Source of the DNA: Bosea sp. ANAM02 | Lineage (GTDB): Bacteria > Pseudomonadota > Alphaproteobacteria > Rhizobiales > Beijerinckiaceae | Length of the DNA: 64,000 bases | NCBI RefSeq assembly: GCF_011764485.1 | Contig: NZ_AP022848.1 | Span: 1,516,001-1,580,000, forward strand | Reading direction: 5' to 3' | Shown: piece after piece, positions 51,977 to 63,646 of the stretch | Numbering within the stretch: position 1 is the stretch's first letter | Layout: each line of letters starts with the position of its first letter | Notes under the pieces: generated by a model | Databases searched by the model: none | The model's input: the letters and a program-made list of their open reading frames with translations, nothing else | Told to the model about the DNA's origin: nothing | Position numbers and translations under genes: made by a program

Positions 51977-54595
51977 TTAGGCGGCCCTGGCGCGCTTTCC
52001 CAGCTTCTTGATCGCATCGCGTATCGACCCCGAGGCGTCGTCGTATCCTTCCCACGCCGTGGTCTTTCTCAGCAGGGCCGGCACGGTCCTGACGGTGAAG
52101 CGCACCGGATCCAGACCGGCCTTCACCTGGGCCCAGGTCAGCGGCATCGAGGCATGGGCGCCCGGCCGCGCGCGCGGAGACAGGGGCGCCACTGCCGTCG
52201 CCATCCGATCGTTGCGCAGATAGTCGAGGAAGATGCGTCCCTTCCGCACGCGCTTCGCCATGTTGACGACGTACCGCGAGGGCTCGTCGGCAGCGAGCTC
52301 TGCGCAAAGCGCACGGGCGAATTCCTTTGCTGCCGGCCAATCGACGGACGCGCGCTTGCCTGTCGCCAAGGGGGTGACGACATGCAGGCCCTTGCCGCCA
52401 GTCGTCTTGCAGAAGCTGGTCAGGCCCAGCGCCTCCAATCGTTCCCGCATCTTCTTGGCGGCATCGATGACGTCGGCAAACTCGACGCCCGGCCCTGGAT
52501 CGAGATCGAAGACGAGGCGGCCGGGCGTCTCCGGGTCACCCGGCGCACAGTTCCACGGATGCAACTCGATGCTGCCGATCTGGGCGGCGGCCGCCAAGGC
52601 CTCGACGCGGTCGATCTGCAGATAGGGCTTCTTATCCCCGAACACGCGGACAAGCTCGAAAAGGTTCGACGTTCCCATTCCCGCATGGCGCTGGAAGAAC
52701 GTCTCGCCACCGACCCCGTCTGGCGCACGCACCAGGGAGCAAGGCCGCCCCTTGATATGGGGAACCATCCACGCACCGACGGCAGCGAAATACTCGGCGA
52801 GATCCTGCTTGGACACGGGCTTGCCGTCCTCGGCGTCCGGCCAGAGCGCTTTTTCGGGGTGACTGATGCCGACGCCCATCACATCGGCTCTGCCGCGGCG
52901 CGAGCGTGACGGGCGCGATGTCGGCGCTTCCGTGTTAGCGGGGTCGGCAGGCAGGTCGGTTTCGACCTCGTCGGCCGGCTTGTCCTCGCGCAGGCCCTTG
53001 AAAGCTGCCTGGCGCACCATGCCGTCGCCGGTCCAGCCAGCGAACTCGATTTCGGCGACGAGTTCCGGTTTGAGCCAGGTCACGCCTGTCTCTCGCTTCG
53101 GCGCACCAGCGCCGGTGAAAGGCGACGTTTTCGCAGCCGCCGCCTTCAGGCGCGGCATCAGGGCCTCGACCTTCGACGCGCTGTAACCGGTCCCAACGCG
53201 GCCGATGTAGATGAAGTGCGAGCCCCGGTTGACGCCCACCAGCAACGATCTGAACTTGCCCGCCGTCGTTGCCCAGCCGCCGATCACAACCTCATGCCCG
53301 GCGCGACACTTCGCCTTCGTCCAGCTGTCGCTGCGCCCCGACGTGTAAGGCGCGTCGACGGCCTTGGAGACGATGCCCTCCAGCGACAGCTTGCAGGCGG
53401 ATTGCAATATCGCGTCGCCGCCCGTCTCGAAATGCTCGACATAGCGAAGAATGACGCCGTCGCCGTTGTCGTCGAGACAGGCCCTGAGCTGCTCCTTGCG
53501 GGTCAGCAACGTCTCTTCACGCAAGTCCCTGTCGGAGTCGAAAAGCATGTCGAAGGCGAAGAAAACGAGATCGTCGGTCCTTCCTTCCGAAATCGCTGCC
53601 TGAAGCGCGGCGAAATCGGGGGACCCGTTCTCATCGAGCGCGACGATCTCGCCGTCGATGATCAGATTCGGGAGGCTTGCAGCAGCCTTCTGGATCGCCG
53701 TGAACTTGGATGTCCAATCCAGCCCCTTCCGGGTCTTGAGGGTGACCTTGCCAGCCTCGACGCGGAGCTGGACCCGGTAGCCGTCGAACTTGATCTCATG
53801 CACCCAGCCGGACCCATTGGCGGGCCTGTCCACCGACCGGCAGAGTTGGGGCTCGATAAACGCGGGGATCTTGCCAGGCTTGGTCGTGCGAACTGGACGC
53901 TCTGTCGCGGGCGACTTGCGGCGCCGAGCGGCGAGGCCCTCGCTGCTGTACCACTCCGCATCAGGCGCCAGCACATCCTTGGCCAGCAGGAAGGGCTTGG
54001 GTGAGCGGCCCTCGCCTGCTGCGATAGCCGCCATCTTCCGCCCGGAGGCGACGGATGTATCGGTTTTCAGCACGGCCTCGCCATTCCCCTCGGTCGCGTG
54101 CGCGTCCCGATGCTTGATGAGGAGCCAATTCGTCCTTTCGCCGCCGTCCCGATCGCGACGCATCCGTACGAGAACGAAACTGCCCTTGAGCCTTTCGCCT
54201 TCGAGCGTGAACTTGAGATCGCCCTTTTCGAGTTGGCGCTCCGGGCTGAGTTTTCCCTCCGGCTCCCAATAGCCGCGATCCCAGAGCTGTACGGTCCCGC
54301 CGCCGTATTCACCTTTAGGGATCGTGCCCTCGAAGTCGCCGTAGGCCAGCGGATGGTCCTCCACCTCGACCGCGAGACGCTTGTCCTGCGGATCGAGCGA
54401 AGGCCCCTTGGTCACGGCCCATGACTTGAAGACGCCGTCGAGTTCAAGGCGCAAGTCGTAGTGAAGACGCGTGGCGTCGTGCTTCTGGACGACGAAGCGC
54501 AATCGGTTGGACGACGACACGGCCACGTCGTCGCTCGGCTCCTTCGTCTTCTTGAAGTCGCGTTTGGCGCGATAGGATTGGAGCTTGCCGGCCAT
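51977..54595 (-). CDS. ligD: ATP-dependent DNA ligase D, three-domain
   Basis: 872 residues in the order phosphoesterase (about 25-175; [13 protein letters not shown] and [15 protein letters not shown]), ligase (about 245-545; adenylated lysine K269 in HEIKFDGYR) and primase-like polymerase (about 590-870; [14 protein letters not shown] with the metal aspartates). It repairs double-strand breaks with Ku: trimming, filling and sealing ends. All three active sites look intact. It is upstream of ku copy 2. Many of its homologues are plasmid- or stress-linked in this order. Confidence 0.95.
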   Translation of the reverse strand: MAGKLQSYRAKRDFKKTKEPSDDVAVSSSNRLRFVVQKHDATRLHYDLRLELDGVFKSWAVTKGPSLDPQDKRLAVEVEDHPLAYGDFEGTIPKGEYGGGTVQLWDRGYWEPEGKLSPERQLEKGDLKFTLEGERLKGSFVLVRMRRDRDGGERTNWLLIKHRDAHATEGNGEAVLKTDTSVASGRKMAAIAAGEGRSPKPFLLAKDVLAPDAEWYSSEGLAARRRKSPATERPVRTTKPGKIPAFIEPQLCRSVDRPANGSGWVHEIKFDGYRVQLRVEAGKVTLKTRKGLDWTSKFTAIQKAAASLPNLIIDGEIVALDENGSPDFAALQAAISEGRTDDLVFFAFDMLFDSDRDLREETLLTRKEQLRACLDDNGDGVILRYVEHFETGGDAILQSACKLSLEGIVSKAVDAPYTSGRSDSWTKAKCRAGHEVVIGGWATTAGKFRSLLVGVNRGSHFIYIGRVGTGYSASKVEALMPRLKAAAAKTSPFTGAGAPKRETGVTWLKPELVAEIEFAGWTGDGMVRQAAFKGLREDKPADEVETDLPADPANTEAPTSRPSRSRRGRADVMGVGISHPEKALWPDAEDGKPVSKQDLAEYFAAVGAWMVPHIKGRPCSLVRAPDGVGGETFFQRHAGMGTSNLFELVRVFGDKKPYLQIDRVEALAAAAQIGSIELHPWNCAPGDPETPGRLVFDLDPGPGVEFADVIDAAKKMRERLEALGLTSFCKTTGGKGLHVVTPLATGKRASVDWPAAKEFARALCAELAADEPSRYVVNMAKRVRKGRIFLDYLRNDRMATAVAPLSPRARPGAHASMPLTWAQVKAGLDPVRFTVRTVPALLRKTTAWEGYDDASGSIRDAIKKLGKRARAA

Positions 54596-54650
54596 CGATC
54601 GATCCCCCTGCGGCGCCTCGCCCTCGGCTCCATAGTGACTCGCGGTCCGG

Positions 54651-54878
54651 TCAGGCCGCGATCGCGGGGAACCGCGCGGCCGATGCGGCCAATCTATTCG
54701 CGCGGTTCAAGTCCTCCTGCGATCGGGCCGGGATGGGGTCTTCGAGCAATGCCAGGAGGACCTCCCGGTCCATCTGGCCATTGGCCACGACCTCGGCGAT
54801 CGCTGCCCGTGTCTCACGCTCGGCGCCAAGTTGGGCTGCGAGCGCCCTGATCAGCCGGTCTCTGGGATCGTTACGCAT
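54651..54878 (-). CDS. Small hypothetical protein, 75 residues
   Basis: [20 protein letters not shown] leads into a helical, charged small protein. ATG 54878 is preceded by AGGGAGAATGTC, a good ribosome-binding site. It lies between ligD and the helicase and is divergent from the helicase. Not recognised. Confidence 0.5.
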   Translation of the reverse strand: MRNDPRDRLIRALAAQLGAERETRAAIAEVVANGQMDREVLLALLEDPIPARSQEDLNRANRLAASAARFPAIAA

Positions 54879-55007
54879 GACATTCTCCCTGCTGATAGCA
54901 GAACAGGGACGAACGAGATCTGTTCCGCCCCCTGAAGGTGCCCCGCCAGCTGATCGGCCGCGCGATTGGTGATTGCGAACAAAACCGGAAACTGTTCGAA
55001 TCCGGCG

Positions 55008-57089
55008 ATGCGCGCCTTCGATTCGCCTCCGCTTGCCGCGACCTATCTCGATGGCCTGAACGCGGCCCAGCGCCGCGCGGTCACGCATGGCGTCGGCGCA
55101 ACCGCAGCCTCGCCGCTGCTGGTCATCGCCGGAGCCGGCTCGGGCAAAACCAACACGTTGGCACATCGCGTCGCCCACCTCATCGTCAATGGAGCTGATC
55201 CGCGACGCATCCTTCTGATGACGTTCTCGCGCCGCGCCGCTGCCGAAATGAAGAGCCGGGTCGAGCGCATCACGCGCAAGGTTTTGGGCGACGGCGCTGG
55301 CGTGCTCTCGGACGCGCTGAGCTGGGCCGGCACCTTCCATGGCATCGGCGCCAGGCTGCTGCGCGACTGCGCCGAGCAGATCGGGCTCGACCCGGCTTTC
55401 ACGATCCATGACCGGGAGGATGCCGCCGACCTGATGAATTTGGTCCGGCACGAACTCGGTTTCTCGAAGACCGAGGCGCGCTTTCCGGCGAAAGGCACCT
55501 GCCTCGCGATCTACTCGCGCTGCGTCAATGCGGAGACTGCGATCGAGGACGTGCTGGGCCGGGCCTTCCCTTGGTGCGTCGCCTGGGCGGACGAATTGCG
55601 CCAGCTCTTCGGGACTTACGTCGAGGCCAAGCAGAACCAGAACGTGCTCGATTACGACGATCTGCTGCTCTACTGGGCGCAGGTCATGGCCGATCCCGAT
55701 CTCGCCGCCGAGATCGGCGGGCGCTTCGACCATGTCATGGTGGACGAGTACCAGGACACCAACCGGCTGCAATCCTCGATCCTCCTGGCGCTGAAGCCGG
55801 ATGGCGCCGGCCTGACCGTGGTCGGCGACGACGCCCAGTCGATCTACTCGTTCCGCGCCGCGACCGTCCGAAACATCCTCGATTTCCCGAAGGCCTTCTC
55901 GCCGGCCGCCGAGATCATCACGCTCGACCAGAACTATCGCTCGACCAGCGCGATCTTGGCCGCAGCGAACGGCGTCATCGATCTCGCCAGCGAGCGTTTC
56001 ACCAAGAACCTTTGGACCGATCGTGCGACGGGTGCCCGGCCCGAGTTGGTCCATGTCCGCGACGAAGCCGACCAGGCCAGCTTCATCGCCGAGCGCGTGC
56101 TGGCCAACCGCGAGGAGGGCGCGACGCTGAAGCAGCAGGCCGTATTGTTTCGCGCCTCGCATCATTCCGGCCCGCTCGAGATCGAACTCACCCGGCGCAA
56201 CATCCCCTTCGCCAAGTTCGGCGGGCTCAAGTTCCTCGACGCCGCCCATGTCAAGGACCTGCTGGCGCTGCTGCGGTTCGTCGAGAACCCGCGCGACCGC
56301 GTCGCCGGGTTTCGGCTCCTGCAACTGCTGCCGGGCGTCGGGCCGACATCGGCGCAGCGCGTGCTGGATCATATGGCCCAAGCCTCCGACGCCATCGCCG
56401 CGCTGGGAGAGGCTCCGGCACCGCCGCGTGCCGGCGATGACTGGCCGAACTTCCTCGCGGCGGTGTCCGAGCTGCGTTCCGGCCGGGCTGGCTGGCCGGC
56501 CGAGATCGAGCGGGCGCGACGCTGGTACGAGCCGCATCTCGAACGCATCCACGAGGATGCCTCGATCCGGCAGGCGGATCTGGTCCAACTAGAGCTGATC
56601 GCCGCAGGCTACCCTTCACGCGAGCGCTTCCTGACGGAGTTGACGCTCGATCCGCCTGACGCGACCAGCGACCAGGCGGGCGTGCCGTTGCTCGACGAGG
56701 ATTACCTGATCCTCTCGACGATCCATTCCGCGAAGGGGCAAGAGTGGAAATCGGTCTTCGTGATGAACGTCGTCGACGGCTGCATCCCCTCCGACCTGGG
56801 AGTGGGCACATCCGAAGAGATCGAGGAGGAGCGCCGGTTGCTCTACGTCGCGTTGACGCGGGCGAAGGACGATCTTCATCTCGTCATCCCACAGCGCTTC
56901 TTTACCCACGGACAGGCCGCGACGGGAGATCGGCATGTCTATGCCAACAGGACGCGCTTCATCCCGAACGACTTGCTCTCGCGTTTCGAAAGGTGCTTTT
57001 GGCCCCACGCCTCCGACGTGCAACGCCCCCTTCCGGCGAGCGGTCCCCGCATCGACATCCGAGCACAAATGCGCGGCTTGTGGCGCTAG
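55008..57089 (+). CDS. UvrD/Rep-family superfamily-1 DNA helicase
   Basis: 693 residues with motif I AGAGSGKTNT, motif Ia TFSRRAAAEM, motif II VDEYQDTN, motif III GDDAQSIYSFRAA, motif IV DQNYRSTSAIL, motif V ILSTIHSAKGQEW and motif VI LLYVALTRAKDDLH. It unwinds DNA 3' to 5'. It is shorter than UvrD (about 720) but has all motifs. The start is set at ATG 55008; an upstream frame adds 14 unlikely residues. A degenerate GAAC-N7-GAAA site (54977-54991) upstream might be a weak LexA box. Confidence 0.9.
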   Translation: MRAFDSPPLAATYLDGLNAAQRRAVTHGVGATAASPLLVIAGAGSGKTNTLAHRVAHLIVNGADPRRILLMTFSRRAAAEMKSRVERITRKVLGDGAGVLSDALSWAGTFHGIGARLLRDCAEQIGLDPAFTIHDREDAADLMNLVRHELGFSKTEARFPAKGTCLAIYSRCVNAETAIEDVLGRAFPWCVAWADELRQLFGTYVEAKQNQNVLDYDDLLLYWAQVMADPDLAAEIGGRFDHVMVDEYQDTNRLQSSILLALKPDGAGLTVVGDDAQSIYSFRAATVRNILDFPKAFSPAAEIITLDQNYRSTSAILAAANGVIDLASERFTKNLWTDRATGARPELVHVRDEADQASFIAERVLANREEGATLKQQAVLFRASHHSGPLEIELTRRNIPFAKFGGLKFLDAAHVKDLLALLRFVENPRDRVAGFRLLQLLPGVGPTSAQRVLDHMAQASDAIAALGEAPAPPRAGDDWPNFLAAVSELRSGRAGWPAEIERARRWYEPHLERIHEDASIRQADLVQLELIAAGYPSRERFLTELTLDPPDATSDQAGVPLLDEDYLILSTIHSAKGQEWKSVFVMNVVDGCIPSDLGVGTSEEIEEERRLLYVALTRAKDDLHLVIPQRFFTHGQAATGDRHVYANRTRFIPNDLLSRFERCFWPHASDVQRPLPASGPRIDIRAQMRGLWR

Positions 57090-57214
57090 GTCCTGACTTG
57101 CAGGCCCGCCTTTCGCGGCTCCCGTCAGTTGCACTCAGATCGGATGCCGAAAGATTGGCCGAGGTCATGGGAGGCGCGATGAAATCCAGCTTGACTCTCC
57201 CGCTTGAGTTAAGC

Positions 57215-57229
57215 GAACAAATAGAGAAC
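57215..57229 (+). promoter_or_regulatory. LexA (SOS) box, alphaproteobacterial type
   Basis: GAAC (57215-57218), seven bases, GAAC (57226-57229), the exact alphaproteobacterial LexA operator GAAC-N7-GAAC. It ends 25 bp before the imuA start. Confidence 0.85.
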
Positions 57230-57254
57230 GAATCCTTCTCGACGGATCATCCGA

Positions 57255-58007
57255 TTGCGGCCACAGCTCGCCCTTCGATCATTGCGCGACCAAATCGAAC
57301 GGATCGAGGGGCGGGGACCCCGCGGTCGAACCGTCCTGCCGTTCGGCCTAGGCGTGGTCGATTCCCGCTTGCCGGGAGGCGGCTTGGCCCTTGGAGCGCT
57401 CCATGAGATCGCCGGCGGCGGCAACGGGGCGATCGACGGAGCTGCCGCGGCCTTGTTCAGCGCAGGGGTGGCCTCGAGAAGCCGTGGCAAGGTGCTTTGG
57501 TGCCTCACGCGCGCCGACCTTTTTGCGCCGGCGATCGCGCAAGCGGGTCTAATCCCCGACCGCGTGATCTATGTCGAGGCCGGAGATGACAAGACCGTGC
57601 TGGCATGCATGGAAGAGGGCCTGCGTCACGGCGGGCTGGGCTCGGTCGTCGGCGAAGTTGCTCGTCTGTCAATGACGGCGTCCCGACGTTTGCAGCTGGC
57701 CGCCGAAGGAACGGGGGCGATCGGCATCGCTTTACGACGATGGCGACGCGAGGTCGACGCCTCGGATTTCGGGCAGCCGACCGCGGCGATGACCCGATGG
57801 CGAGTGTCGGTCCTTCCCTCGACGGCGCTGCCGGTGCCCGGTGTGGGGCGACCGCGCTGGCTCGTCGAACTGATCAGGGCCCGGGCGGGGGACAGCGCGG
57901 ATTTCGAGTTGGAGGCATGCGATGACACGGGTCGTCTCGGTCTTCCTGCCGAACTGGTCGATCGATCGGTTTCGGCGGATGGCTGGCGACGCGGCGCCTC
58001 AGCCTGA
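57255..58007 (+). CDS. imuA: ImuA, SOS mutagenesis accessory protein
   Basis: 250 residues with the SulA/RecA-like pattern of ImuA: PGGGLALGALHEIAGGG, GKVLWCLTRADLFAPA and GLIPDRVIYVEAGDD. It helps ImuB and DnaE2 in damage-induced mutagenesis. The start is TTG 57255, 25 bp after the LexA box; no in-frame ATG is better placed. It overlaps imuB by 86 bp, as is common for this cassette. Confidence 0.9.
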   Translation: MRPQLALRSLRDQIERIEGRGPRGRTVLPFGLGVVDSRLPGGGLALGALHEIAGGGNGAIDGAAAALFSAGVASRSRGKVLWCLTRADLFAPAIAQAGLIPDRVIYVEAGDDKTVLACMEEGLRHGGLGSVVGEVARLSMTASRRLQLAAEGTGAIGIALRRWRREVDASDFGQPTAAMTRWRVSVLPSTALPVPGVGRPRWLVELIRARAGDSADFELEACDDTGRLGLPAELVDRSVSADGWRRGASA

Positions 58008-59445
58008 GATACCGCTCGTCCTCATAGTCCGCGACGGAAACCGGAGGTTGGTGCAGGCTGCGAACGCGGCAGCGCTCGCCGCCGGGCTTCGCGTGGGCAT
58101 GCCCGCCACCAAGGCGCAGGCGCTCTTGCCGGGCCTGCTGGTCGAGGAGGCTGATCTCGCACTCGACGGCCGAGAGCTGGAGCGGTTGGCGATCTGGTTG
58201 CACCAGCGCGTCGCTCCCATCGTTGCGCCGGACCCGCCTGACGGCATCGTCATCGACACGACCGGCGCCGACCATCTCCATGGCGGCGAGGCCGACATGC
58301 TAGAGGCCATCGTCGGTCGGCTGGCGATGTCGGGCGTCGAGGCCAGGGCCGCGATCGCCGACAGCTGGGGGGCAGCCCATGCACTTGCCCGATATCTCTC
58401 TCGATCGACAGTGGTCACTGCGGTCGGACACGAAGCGGATCCGCTGCTTCCGCTGCCGCTGGAATGCCTGCGACTGCCTGGGAAGATATCCGCTGACCTG
58501 CGCGTTCTCGGCTTCGAGACCGCCGGCGACATCATCGCCCAGCCGCGCTCGCCGCTGACCCTCCGCTTCGGGCCGGAGATCGCCCGCCGATTGGCCCAAG
58601 CTCTAGGTGAGATATCCGAGCCCATCATCGCCATCCGCCCGCCTGATCTCATCGAGGTTCGCCGCGCCTTCGCCGAGCCGATCGGTGCGCCGGAGACGAT
58701 CGCTCGTTACATCGGCAAGCTGGTGGCGCAGCTTTGCGATCGCCTCGAGGCGCGGGGTCTTGGCGCTCGGCGCCTCGATCTCGTCTGCCACCGCGTCGAT
58801 CGCGGTCTTCAAACGGTTCGGGTTGGGCTCGCCAGGCCCGTCTGCGAGACTAGGCGGCTGACACGTCTGCTGTGCGAGAAGATCGAGGCGATCGAGCCTG
58901 GCTTCGGCATCGAGATCATGACTCTGGCAGCGACCTTGGCTGAGCCCCTCGAACGAAAGCAGGCGGCCACCTCCCTGGTAGAGGAGACCAGTGCGGACGT
59001 GTCCGGCCTCGTCGACATCCTCGCCAATCGCGTCGGTGAGCGGGCTGTCTATCGCATGGCCCCGGTGGCCAGCGACGTGCCCGAGCGATCCGTCCGGCGT
59101 GTCGCGGCGTTGACCGAGGAGACGGGAGCGATCTGGCCCGGTCACTGGCCACGCCCGGCGCGCCTGCTGCCGCGGCCGGAGCCGGTCGAGACCATGGCGC
59201 TGCTGCCGGATCATCCACCGGCCTGGTTCAACTGGCGCGGAGTCCGCCGACGGGTCCGTCGGGCGGATGGCCCCGAGCGCGTGTTCGGCGAGTGGTGGAA
59301 GCGCGAGGCGGAGATGGCGGCCGTTCGCGACTACTTTCGGGTCGAGGACGATGCGGGGGAGCGCTATTGGCTTTACCGCGCCGGCGACGGCGAGGACGTC
59401 GCCACCGGATCGCATCGCTGGTTCCTGCACGGTGTGTTCGGATGA
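57922..59445 (+). CDS. imuB: ImuB, Y-family polymerase-like protein
   Basis: 507 residues. It resembles Y-family DNA polymerases ([15 protein letters not shown] at the start; [38 protein letters not shown]) but lacks the usual catalytic acidic residues in the first motif, as ImuB does. It acts as the sliding-clamp adaptor of DnaE2. Its stop overlaps the dnaE2 start (ATGA at 59442-59445). Confidence 0.92.
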   Translation: MTRVVSVFLPNWSIDRFRRMAGDAAPQPEIPLVLIVRDGNRRLVQAANAAALAAGLRVGMPATKAQALLPGLLVEEADLALDGRELERLAIWLHQRVAPIVAPDPPDGIVIDTTGADHLHGGEADMLEAIVGRLAMSGVEARAAIADSWGAAHALARYLSRSTVVTAVGHEADPLLPLPLECLRLPGKISADLRVLGFETAGDIIAQPRSPLTLRFGPEIARRLAQALGEISEPIIAIRPPDLIEVRRAFAEPIGAPETIARYIGKLVAQLCDRLEARGLGARRLDLVCHRVDRGLQTVRVGLARPVCETRRLTRLLCEKIEAIEPGFGIEIMTLAATLAEPLERKQAATSLVEETSADVSGLVDILANRVGERAVYRMAPVASDVPERSVRRVAALTEETGAIWPGHWPRPARLLPRPEPVETMALLPDHPPAWFNWRGVRRRVRRADGPERVFGEWWKREAEMAAVRDYFRVEDDAGERYWLYRAGDGEDVATGSHRWFLHGVFG

Positions 59446-62400
59446 GCGCCCGGTATGCGGAGCTACAGGTCACCAGCCATTTCAGCTTCCTGCGCGGCGC
59501 GTCCTCGGCCGAGGAACTGTTCGCCCAAGCGGCGCTGCTCGGCGTCGAGGCGCTCGCCGTCGTGGACCGAAACTCGCTCGCCGGCATCGTCCGGGCCCAC
59601 GAGGCGGCGAAGACCACGGGCGTGAGGCTGATCGTCGGATGCCGCCTCGATCTCGCGGACGGCATGTCCCTGCTGGTCTACCCGACCGACCGACCCGCCT
59701 ACTCGCGGCTCTGCCGACTGCTCTCGATCGGCAAGAGGCGCGGCGGCAAGGGGCGATGTCAGCTGGAATGGTCGGATGTCGCCGAATATGCGGAAGGGCT
59801 GGTCGCGGTGCTCGTGCCGGAACTGGCCGACGAGGACTGCGCCTTTCGCCTGCGCCGGCTTCGGGAAGGATTTGGCGATCGCGCCTATCTCGCCCTCACG
59901 CTGCGGCGCCGGCCGAACGACCACCTCCGGCTGCACGAGCTGTCGAATCTCGCGACCCGGATGCGCGTAGCCACGATCGTCACCAACGACGTGCTCTTTC
60001 ATGAGCCTGCGCGGCGAATCCTGCAGGACGTCGTCACCTGCATTCGCCACAACGTGACGATCGACGCGCTCGGCGACCGGCGCGAGCGCCATGCCGACCG
60101 TTACCTGAAGCCGCCCGAAGAGATGCACCGGCTGTTCGCGCGTTACCCCGAGGCCCTGGCACGGACGCTGCAGATCGCCGATCGATGCAGGTTCTCGCTC
60201 GACGAGCTCGCTTACCAATACCCGGAGGAGCGCGACGATCCCACGCTGACGCCGCAGGAGACTTTGGCCAAGCTGACCTGGCAGGGCGCTGCGCAACGCT
60301 ATCCCGAGGGTCTGTCCGAAAGCGTTCGGGCTAGCCTGAACCATGAGCTGACGCTGATCGAAAGGCTCGGTTACGCGCCATACTTCCTGACGGTGAACGC
60401 CATCGTCCGCTTCGCCCGCTCGCGTGATATCCTCTGCCAAGGTCGCGGCTCGGCGGCGAACTCGGCCGTCTGCTTCGTCCTCGGCATCACCTCGATTGAC
60501 CCGGGCCGCAACGACCTGCTGTTCGAGCGCTTCGTTTCGGAGGAGCGCCGGGAGCCGCCGGACATCGATGTCGACTTCGAGCATGAGCGGCGCGAGATCG
60601 TGATGCAGTGGGTGTTCGACACCTATGGCCGCGATCGCGCGGCCTTGTGCTCGACAGTCATCCGCTACAGGACCAAGGGCGCCCTTCGCGATGTGGGAAA
60701 GGCGCTGGGCCTGCCCGAGGACCTGATCGGGACGTTGTCGTCGCAGGTCTGGGCATGGTCGGAAGTGGGCGTCGAGAAGCGGCACGTCGAGGAACTCAAC
60801 CTCAACCTGGCCGATAGACGGCTGCGTCTCGCACTCGATCTCACCCGCCAGCTCCACGGCGCCCCGCGCCACCTCTCGCAGCATCCCGGCGGCTTCGTCC
60901 TCACTCATGATCGTCTCGACGACCTCGTCCCGATCGAGCCGGCGGCGATGGCCGATCGTCAGGTCATCGAATGGGACAAGGACGATATCGACGCACTGAA
61001 GTTCATGAAGGTCGACGTTCTCGCACTGGGCATGCTGACCTGCATGAAGCGAGGCCTGGACATGCTCGCCGATCACAAGGGTATCGCGCTCGACTTAGCC
61101 TCCATCCCGGCCGAGGATCCACGGACCTACGCGATGATCCGCAAAGCCGACACGCTCGGCACCTTCCAGATCGAGAGCCGCGCGCAGATGTCGATGCTGC
61201 CCCGCCTCAAACCTCGCACCTACTATGACCTCGTTGTGCAGGTCGCGATCGTTCGGCCCGGCCCGATCCAGGGCGACATGGTCCACCCCTATCTCCGGCG
61301 GCGCGAGGGGCGCGAGCCGGTGCACTATCCCAAGCCCGAGCTGGAGAAGGTCCTGGGCAAGACGCTCGGCGTGCCGCTCTTCCAGGAGCAGGCGATGCGC
61401 GTCGCAATCGAATGCGCCGGCTTCACGCCAGGCGAGGCCGACATGCTGCGCAAGAGCATGGCCACCTTCAAGTTCACGGGCGGCGTGTCGAAGTTCAAGG
61501 AGAAGCTCGTCGCCGGCATGGTCGCCAACGGGTACGAGGCCGAGTTCGCTGAACAGACCTTCCGGCAGCTCGAAGGCTTCGGCTCTTACGGCTTTCCGGA
61601 AAGCCACGCGGCATCCTTCGCCCTGATCGCCTACGCCTCCGCCTGGCTGAAGTGCTGGCATCCAGAGGTGTTCTGCGCCGCGCTCCTGAACAGCCAGCCC
61701 ATGGGTTTCTATGCGCCGGCGCAGATCGTTCGGGATGCTCGCGACCACGGCGTCGAGGTCCGGCCGGTCTGCGCGAACGCGTCTTGCTGGGACTGCACGC
61801 TGGAGCCGACCAGCGACGGGAGGCGCTTTGCCGTTCGCTTGGGGCTGAGGATTGTGAAGGGGTTGTCCAACGCCCACGCTGCCGCGATCGTCACGGCCCG
61901 AGCCTGTCTGCCGTTCGAGTCGATCGAGGATCTCTGGCGCCGGGCTCGGGTGCCGGTGGCAGCGTTGGCGCAAGTCGCCGAGGCTGATGGCTTTCGGCCG
62001 AGCCTCGGGTTAGCGCGGAGAGAGGCGCTCTGGGCGATCCGCGTCCTGCGCGACGAACCGCTGCCGCTGTTCTCCGCGGCTGCGGATAGGCAGGCCGATG
62101 AGACGCCCGAGCCTGCCATCGCGCTCCGGCCGATGACGCCCGGTGGAGATGTGGTCGAGGACTATCGCCATGTCGGGCTGTCGCTTCGCGATCATCCGGT
62201 CTCATTCCTGCGGCAGGATCTTCGGCGCAGGGGCATTGTCAGCTGTCAGGCCGCAATGGAAGCGCGCGATGGACGTTGGCTCGAAGCCGCCGGCATCGTC
62301 TTGGTACGGCAGCGGCCTGGCTCGGCCAAGGGTGTCATGTTCATTACCCTCGAGGATGAAAGCGGGATCGCGAACCTCGTGGTTTGGCCCAAGGTGTTCG

Positions 62401-62702
62401 AGCTGTTCAGGCGGACGATCCTTTCCGCAGGGATGATCTCGGTCCGCGGACGCATCCAGCGCGAGGGCGAGGTTGTCCACCTCGTGGCGCAGAGGCTCAC
62501 TGATCTATCTGCCGTCATCGCCGGTGTTGGGAAGCGCGGGCAGCCTTTCCCGCTGCCTCATGGACGAGGTGACGAGTTTCATCATGGCTCTGCAACGCCT
62601 GATCCGCGCAATCTTCCGCCCAAGGGACTACGAGCCCGGGACATTTATATCCCCGATCTGCATATCGACGCGATCAAGGTGAAGACGCGGGATTTTCGTT
62701 GA
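59442..62702 (+). CDS. dnaE2: Error-prone DNA polymerase DnaE2
   Basis: 1086 residues of the DNA polymerase III alpha family. The PHP domain starts at [16 protein letters not shown]. Polymerase catalytic aspartates are in [13 protein letters not shown] (about residue 375) with a third in [12 protein letters not shown]. The OB-fold lies near the C-terminus ([19 protein letters not shown]). It performs translesion synthesis with ImuA and ImuB and is the mutator of the cassette. An upstream frame to 59292 was rejected because it is shadow sequence of imuB. The chain is full length. Confidence 0.95.
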   Translation: MSARYAELQVTSHFSFLRGASSAEELFAQAALLGVEALAVVDRNSLAGIVRAHEAAKTTGVRLIVGCRLDLADGMSLLVYPTDRPAYSRLCRLLSIGKRRGGKGRCQLEWSDVAEYAEGLVAVLVPELADEDCAFRLRRLREGFGDRAYLALTLRRRPNDHLRLHELSNLATRMRVATIVTNDVLFHEPARRILQDVVTCIRHNVTIDALGDRRERHADRYLKPPEEMHRLFARYPEALARTLQIADRCRFSLDELAYQYPEERDDPTLTPQETLAKLTWQGAAQRYPEGLSESVRASLNHELTLIERLGYAPYFLTVNAIVRFARSRDILCQGRGSAANSAVCFVLGITSIDPGRNDLLFERFVSEERREPPDIDVDFEHERREIVMQWVFDTYGRDRAALCSTVIRYRTKGALRDVGKALGLPEDLIGTLSSQVWAWSEVGVEKRHVEELNLNLADRRLRLALDLTRQLHGAPRHLSQHPGGFVLTHDRLDDLVPIEPAAMADRQVIEWDKDDIDALKFMKVDVLALGMLTCMKRGLDMLADHKGIALDLASIPAEDPRTYAMIRKADTLGTFQIESRAQMSMLPRLKPRTYYDLVVQVAIVRPGPIQGDMVHPYLRRREGREPVHYPKPELEKVLGKTLGVPLFQEQAMRVAIECAGFTPGEADMLRKSMATFKFTGGVSKFKEKLVAGMVANGYEAEFAEQTFRQLEGFGSYGFPESHAASFALIAYASAWLKCWHPEVFCAALLNSQPMGFYAPAQIVRDARDHGVEVRPVCANASCWDCTLEPTSDGRRFAVRLGLRIVKGLSNAHAAAIVTARACLPFESIEDLWRRARVPVAALAQVAEADGFRPSLGLARREALWAIRVLRDEPLPLFSAAADRQADETPEPAIALRPMTPGGDVVEDYRHVGLSLRDHPVSFLRQDLRRRGIVSCQAAMEARDGRWLEAAGIVLVRQRPGSAKGVMFITLEDESGIANLVVWPKVFELFRRTILSAGMISVRGRIQREGEVVHLVAQRLTDLSAVIAGVGKRGQPFPLPHGRGDEFHHGSATPDPRNLPPKGLRARDIYIPDLHIDAIKVKTRDFR

Positions 62703-62771
62703 TCCACCTGCCAGCGGGGATGGAAAGGCTCCTGCCTTGTATGGACCAACGGAAATGCTGATCTACAATCC

Positions 62772-63518
62772 ATGCTCAGTAATCGCGTTCGGGTCATCGA
62801 CCTTGAGACGGCCGGCGACGGCCCCCACGACGTCTGTGAAATCGGTTGGCAGGACGTCTCGCTAGGAGCCGATGGACGCTGGGAAGTCACCGAGGAACGC
62901 GGCGCGCTTCTCGTCAATCCCGGACGCGCCATCTCCGCCGATACGATGGCAGTGCACCATATTCGGGATGAGGACGTTGCTGGCGCGCCGTACTGGAAGG
63001 ATATAGCGCCGTCTATCCTGAAGCCTGAGCGCGGAGTATTGGCTTTGGCGGCGCACCGAGCGGCGTTCGAACAGCGATACTGCCGACCGCGGCTGAGCGC
63101 GGGTGCTCAATGGATCTGCACCTGGAAATGCGCCTTGCGCCTCTGGCCGGAGCTGCCCCGGTTCTCAAATCAGATGCTTCGGTATCAGCGGAAGCCGGCG
63201 GGCCTCGTGCACGAGATTGGCTTGCCCGCTCATCGCGCGATGCCCGATGCGTACGTAACTGCGCACCATCTCCGTGACATGTTGAATGAAGCTTCGATCG
63301 ACCAATTACTTGCGTGGAGCATAGAGCCCGGCTTGCTCCCTCGCGTGCCAACGGGGCCTGATCGCGGCAAGACATGGAATCAGTTGAGCGCGTCGGCGCT
63401 GTCAGAACTCGCCGCCAGTCGTGATGTCGATCTTCGGTTCAGTGCTAAGACTGAACTTAAGCGGCGAAATGGCAGGAACGAAGTCGACCGCGAACCACCA
63501 CAGGCACGCTTGCTCTGA
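62772..63518 (+). CDS. DEDDh exonuclease, DnaQ-like
   Basis: 248 residues. The three exonuclease motifs are VIDLETAGDGPHD (D, E), AAHRAAFEQRY (second block) and HRAMPDAYVTA (third block with general-base His and metal Asp). A C-terminal tail (RSIEPGLLPRVP-like) follows. It is a 3'-5' exonuclease of the type carried as separate genes. It comes 69 bp after dnaE2 on the same strand, so it may be its proofreader or a repair helper. A fragment of its C-terminus is duplicated at 36000-36269. Confidence 0.85.
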   Translation: MLSNRVRVIDLETAGDGPHDVCEIGWQDVSLGADGRWEVTEERGALLVNPGRAISADTMAVHHIRDEDVAGAPYWKDIAPSILKPERGVLALAAHRAAFEQRYCRPRLSAGAQWICTWKCALRLWPELPRFSNQMLRYQRKPAGLVHEIGLPAHRAMPDAYVTAHHLRDMLNEASIDQLLAWSIEPGLLPRVPTGPDRGKTWNQLSASALSELAASRDVDLRFSAKTELKRRNGRNEVDREPPQARLL

Positions 63519-63646
63519 CCCGTCCCCGCCATGGTACGATTGTTGCGCTCGACCGAGGCTAAGGTCCTGCGAACGCCTGGCGGAGGTCCCGCAAGAGAGA
63601 TACCCGCTAATCGCTGGCAGTGCTTCAGATTCCCTTGCCCCTCCGA

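Noticed and set aside
54879..56588. Long minus-strand frame under the UvrD-type helicase
   Set aside because: Only the last 75 codons (54651-54878) have their own ribosome-binding site and protein character; the rest is antisense to helicase motifs.
59463..61076. 537-codon minus-strand frame under dnaE2
   Set aside because: Antisense shadow of the PHP and polymerase domains; no domain of its own.
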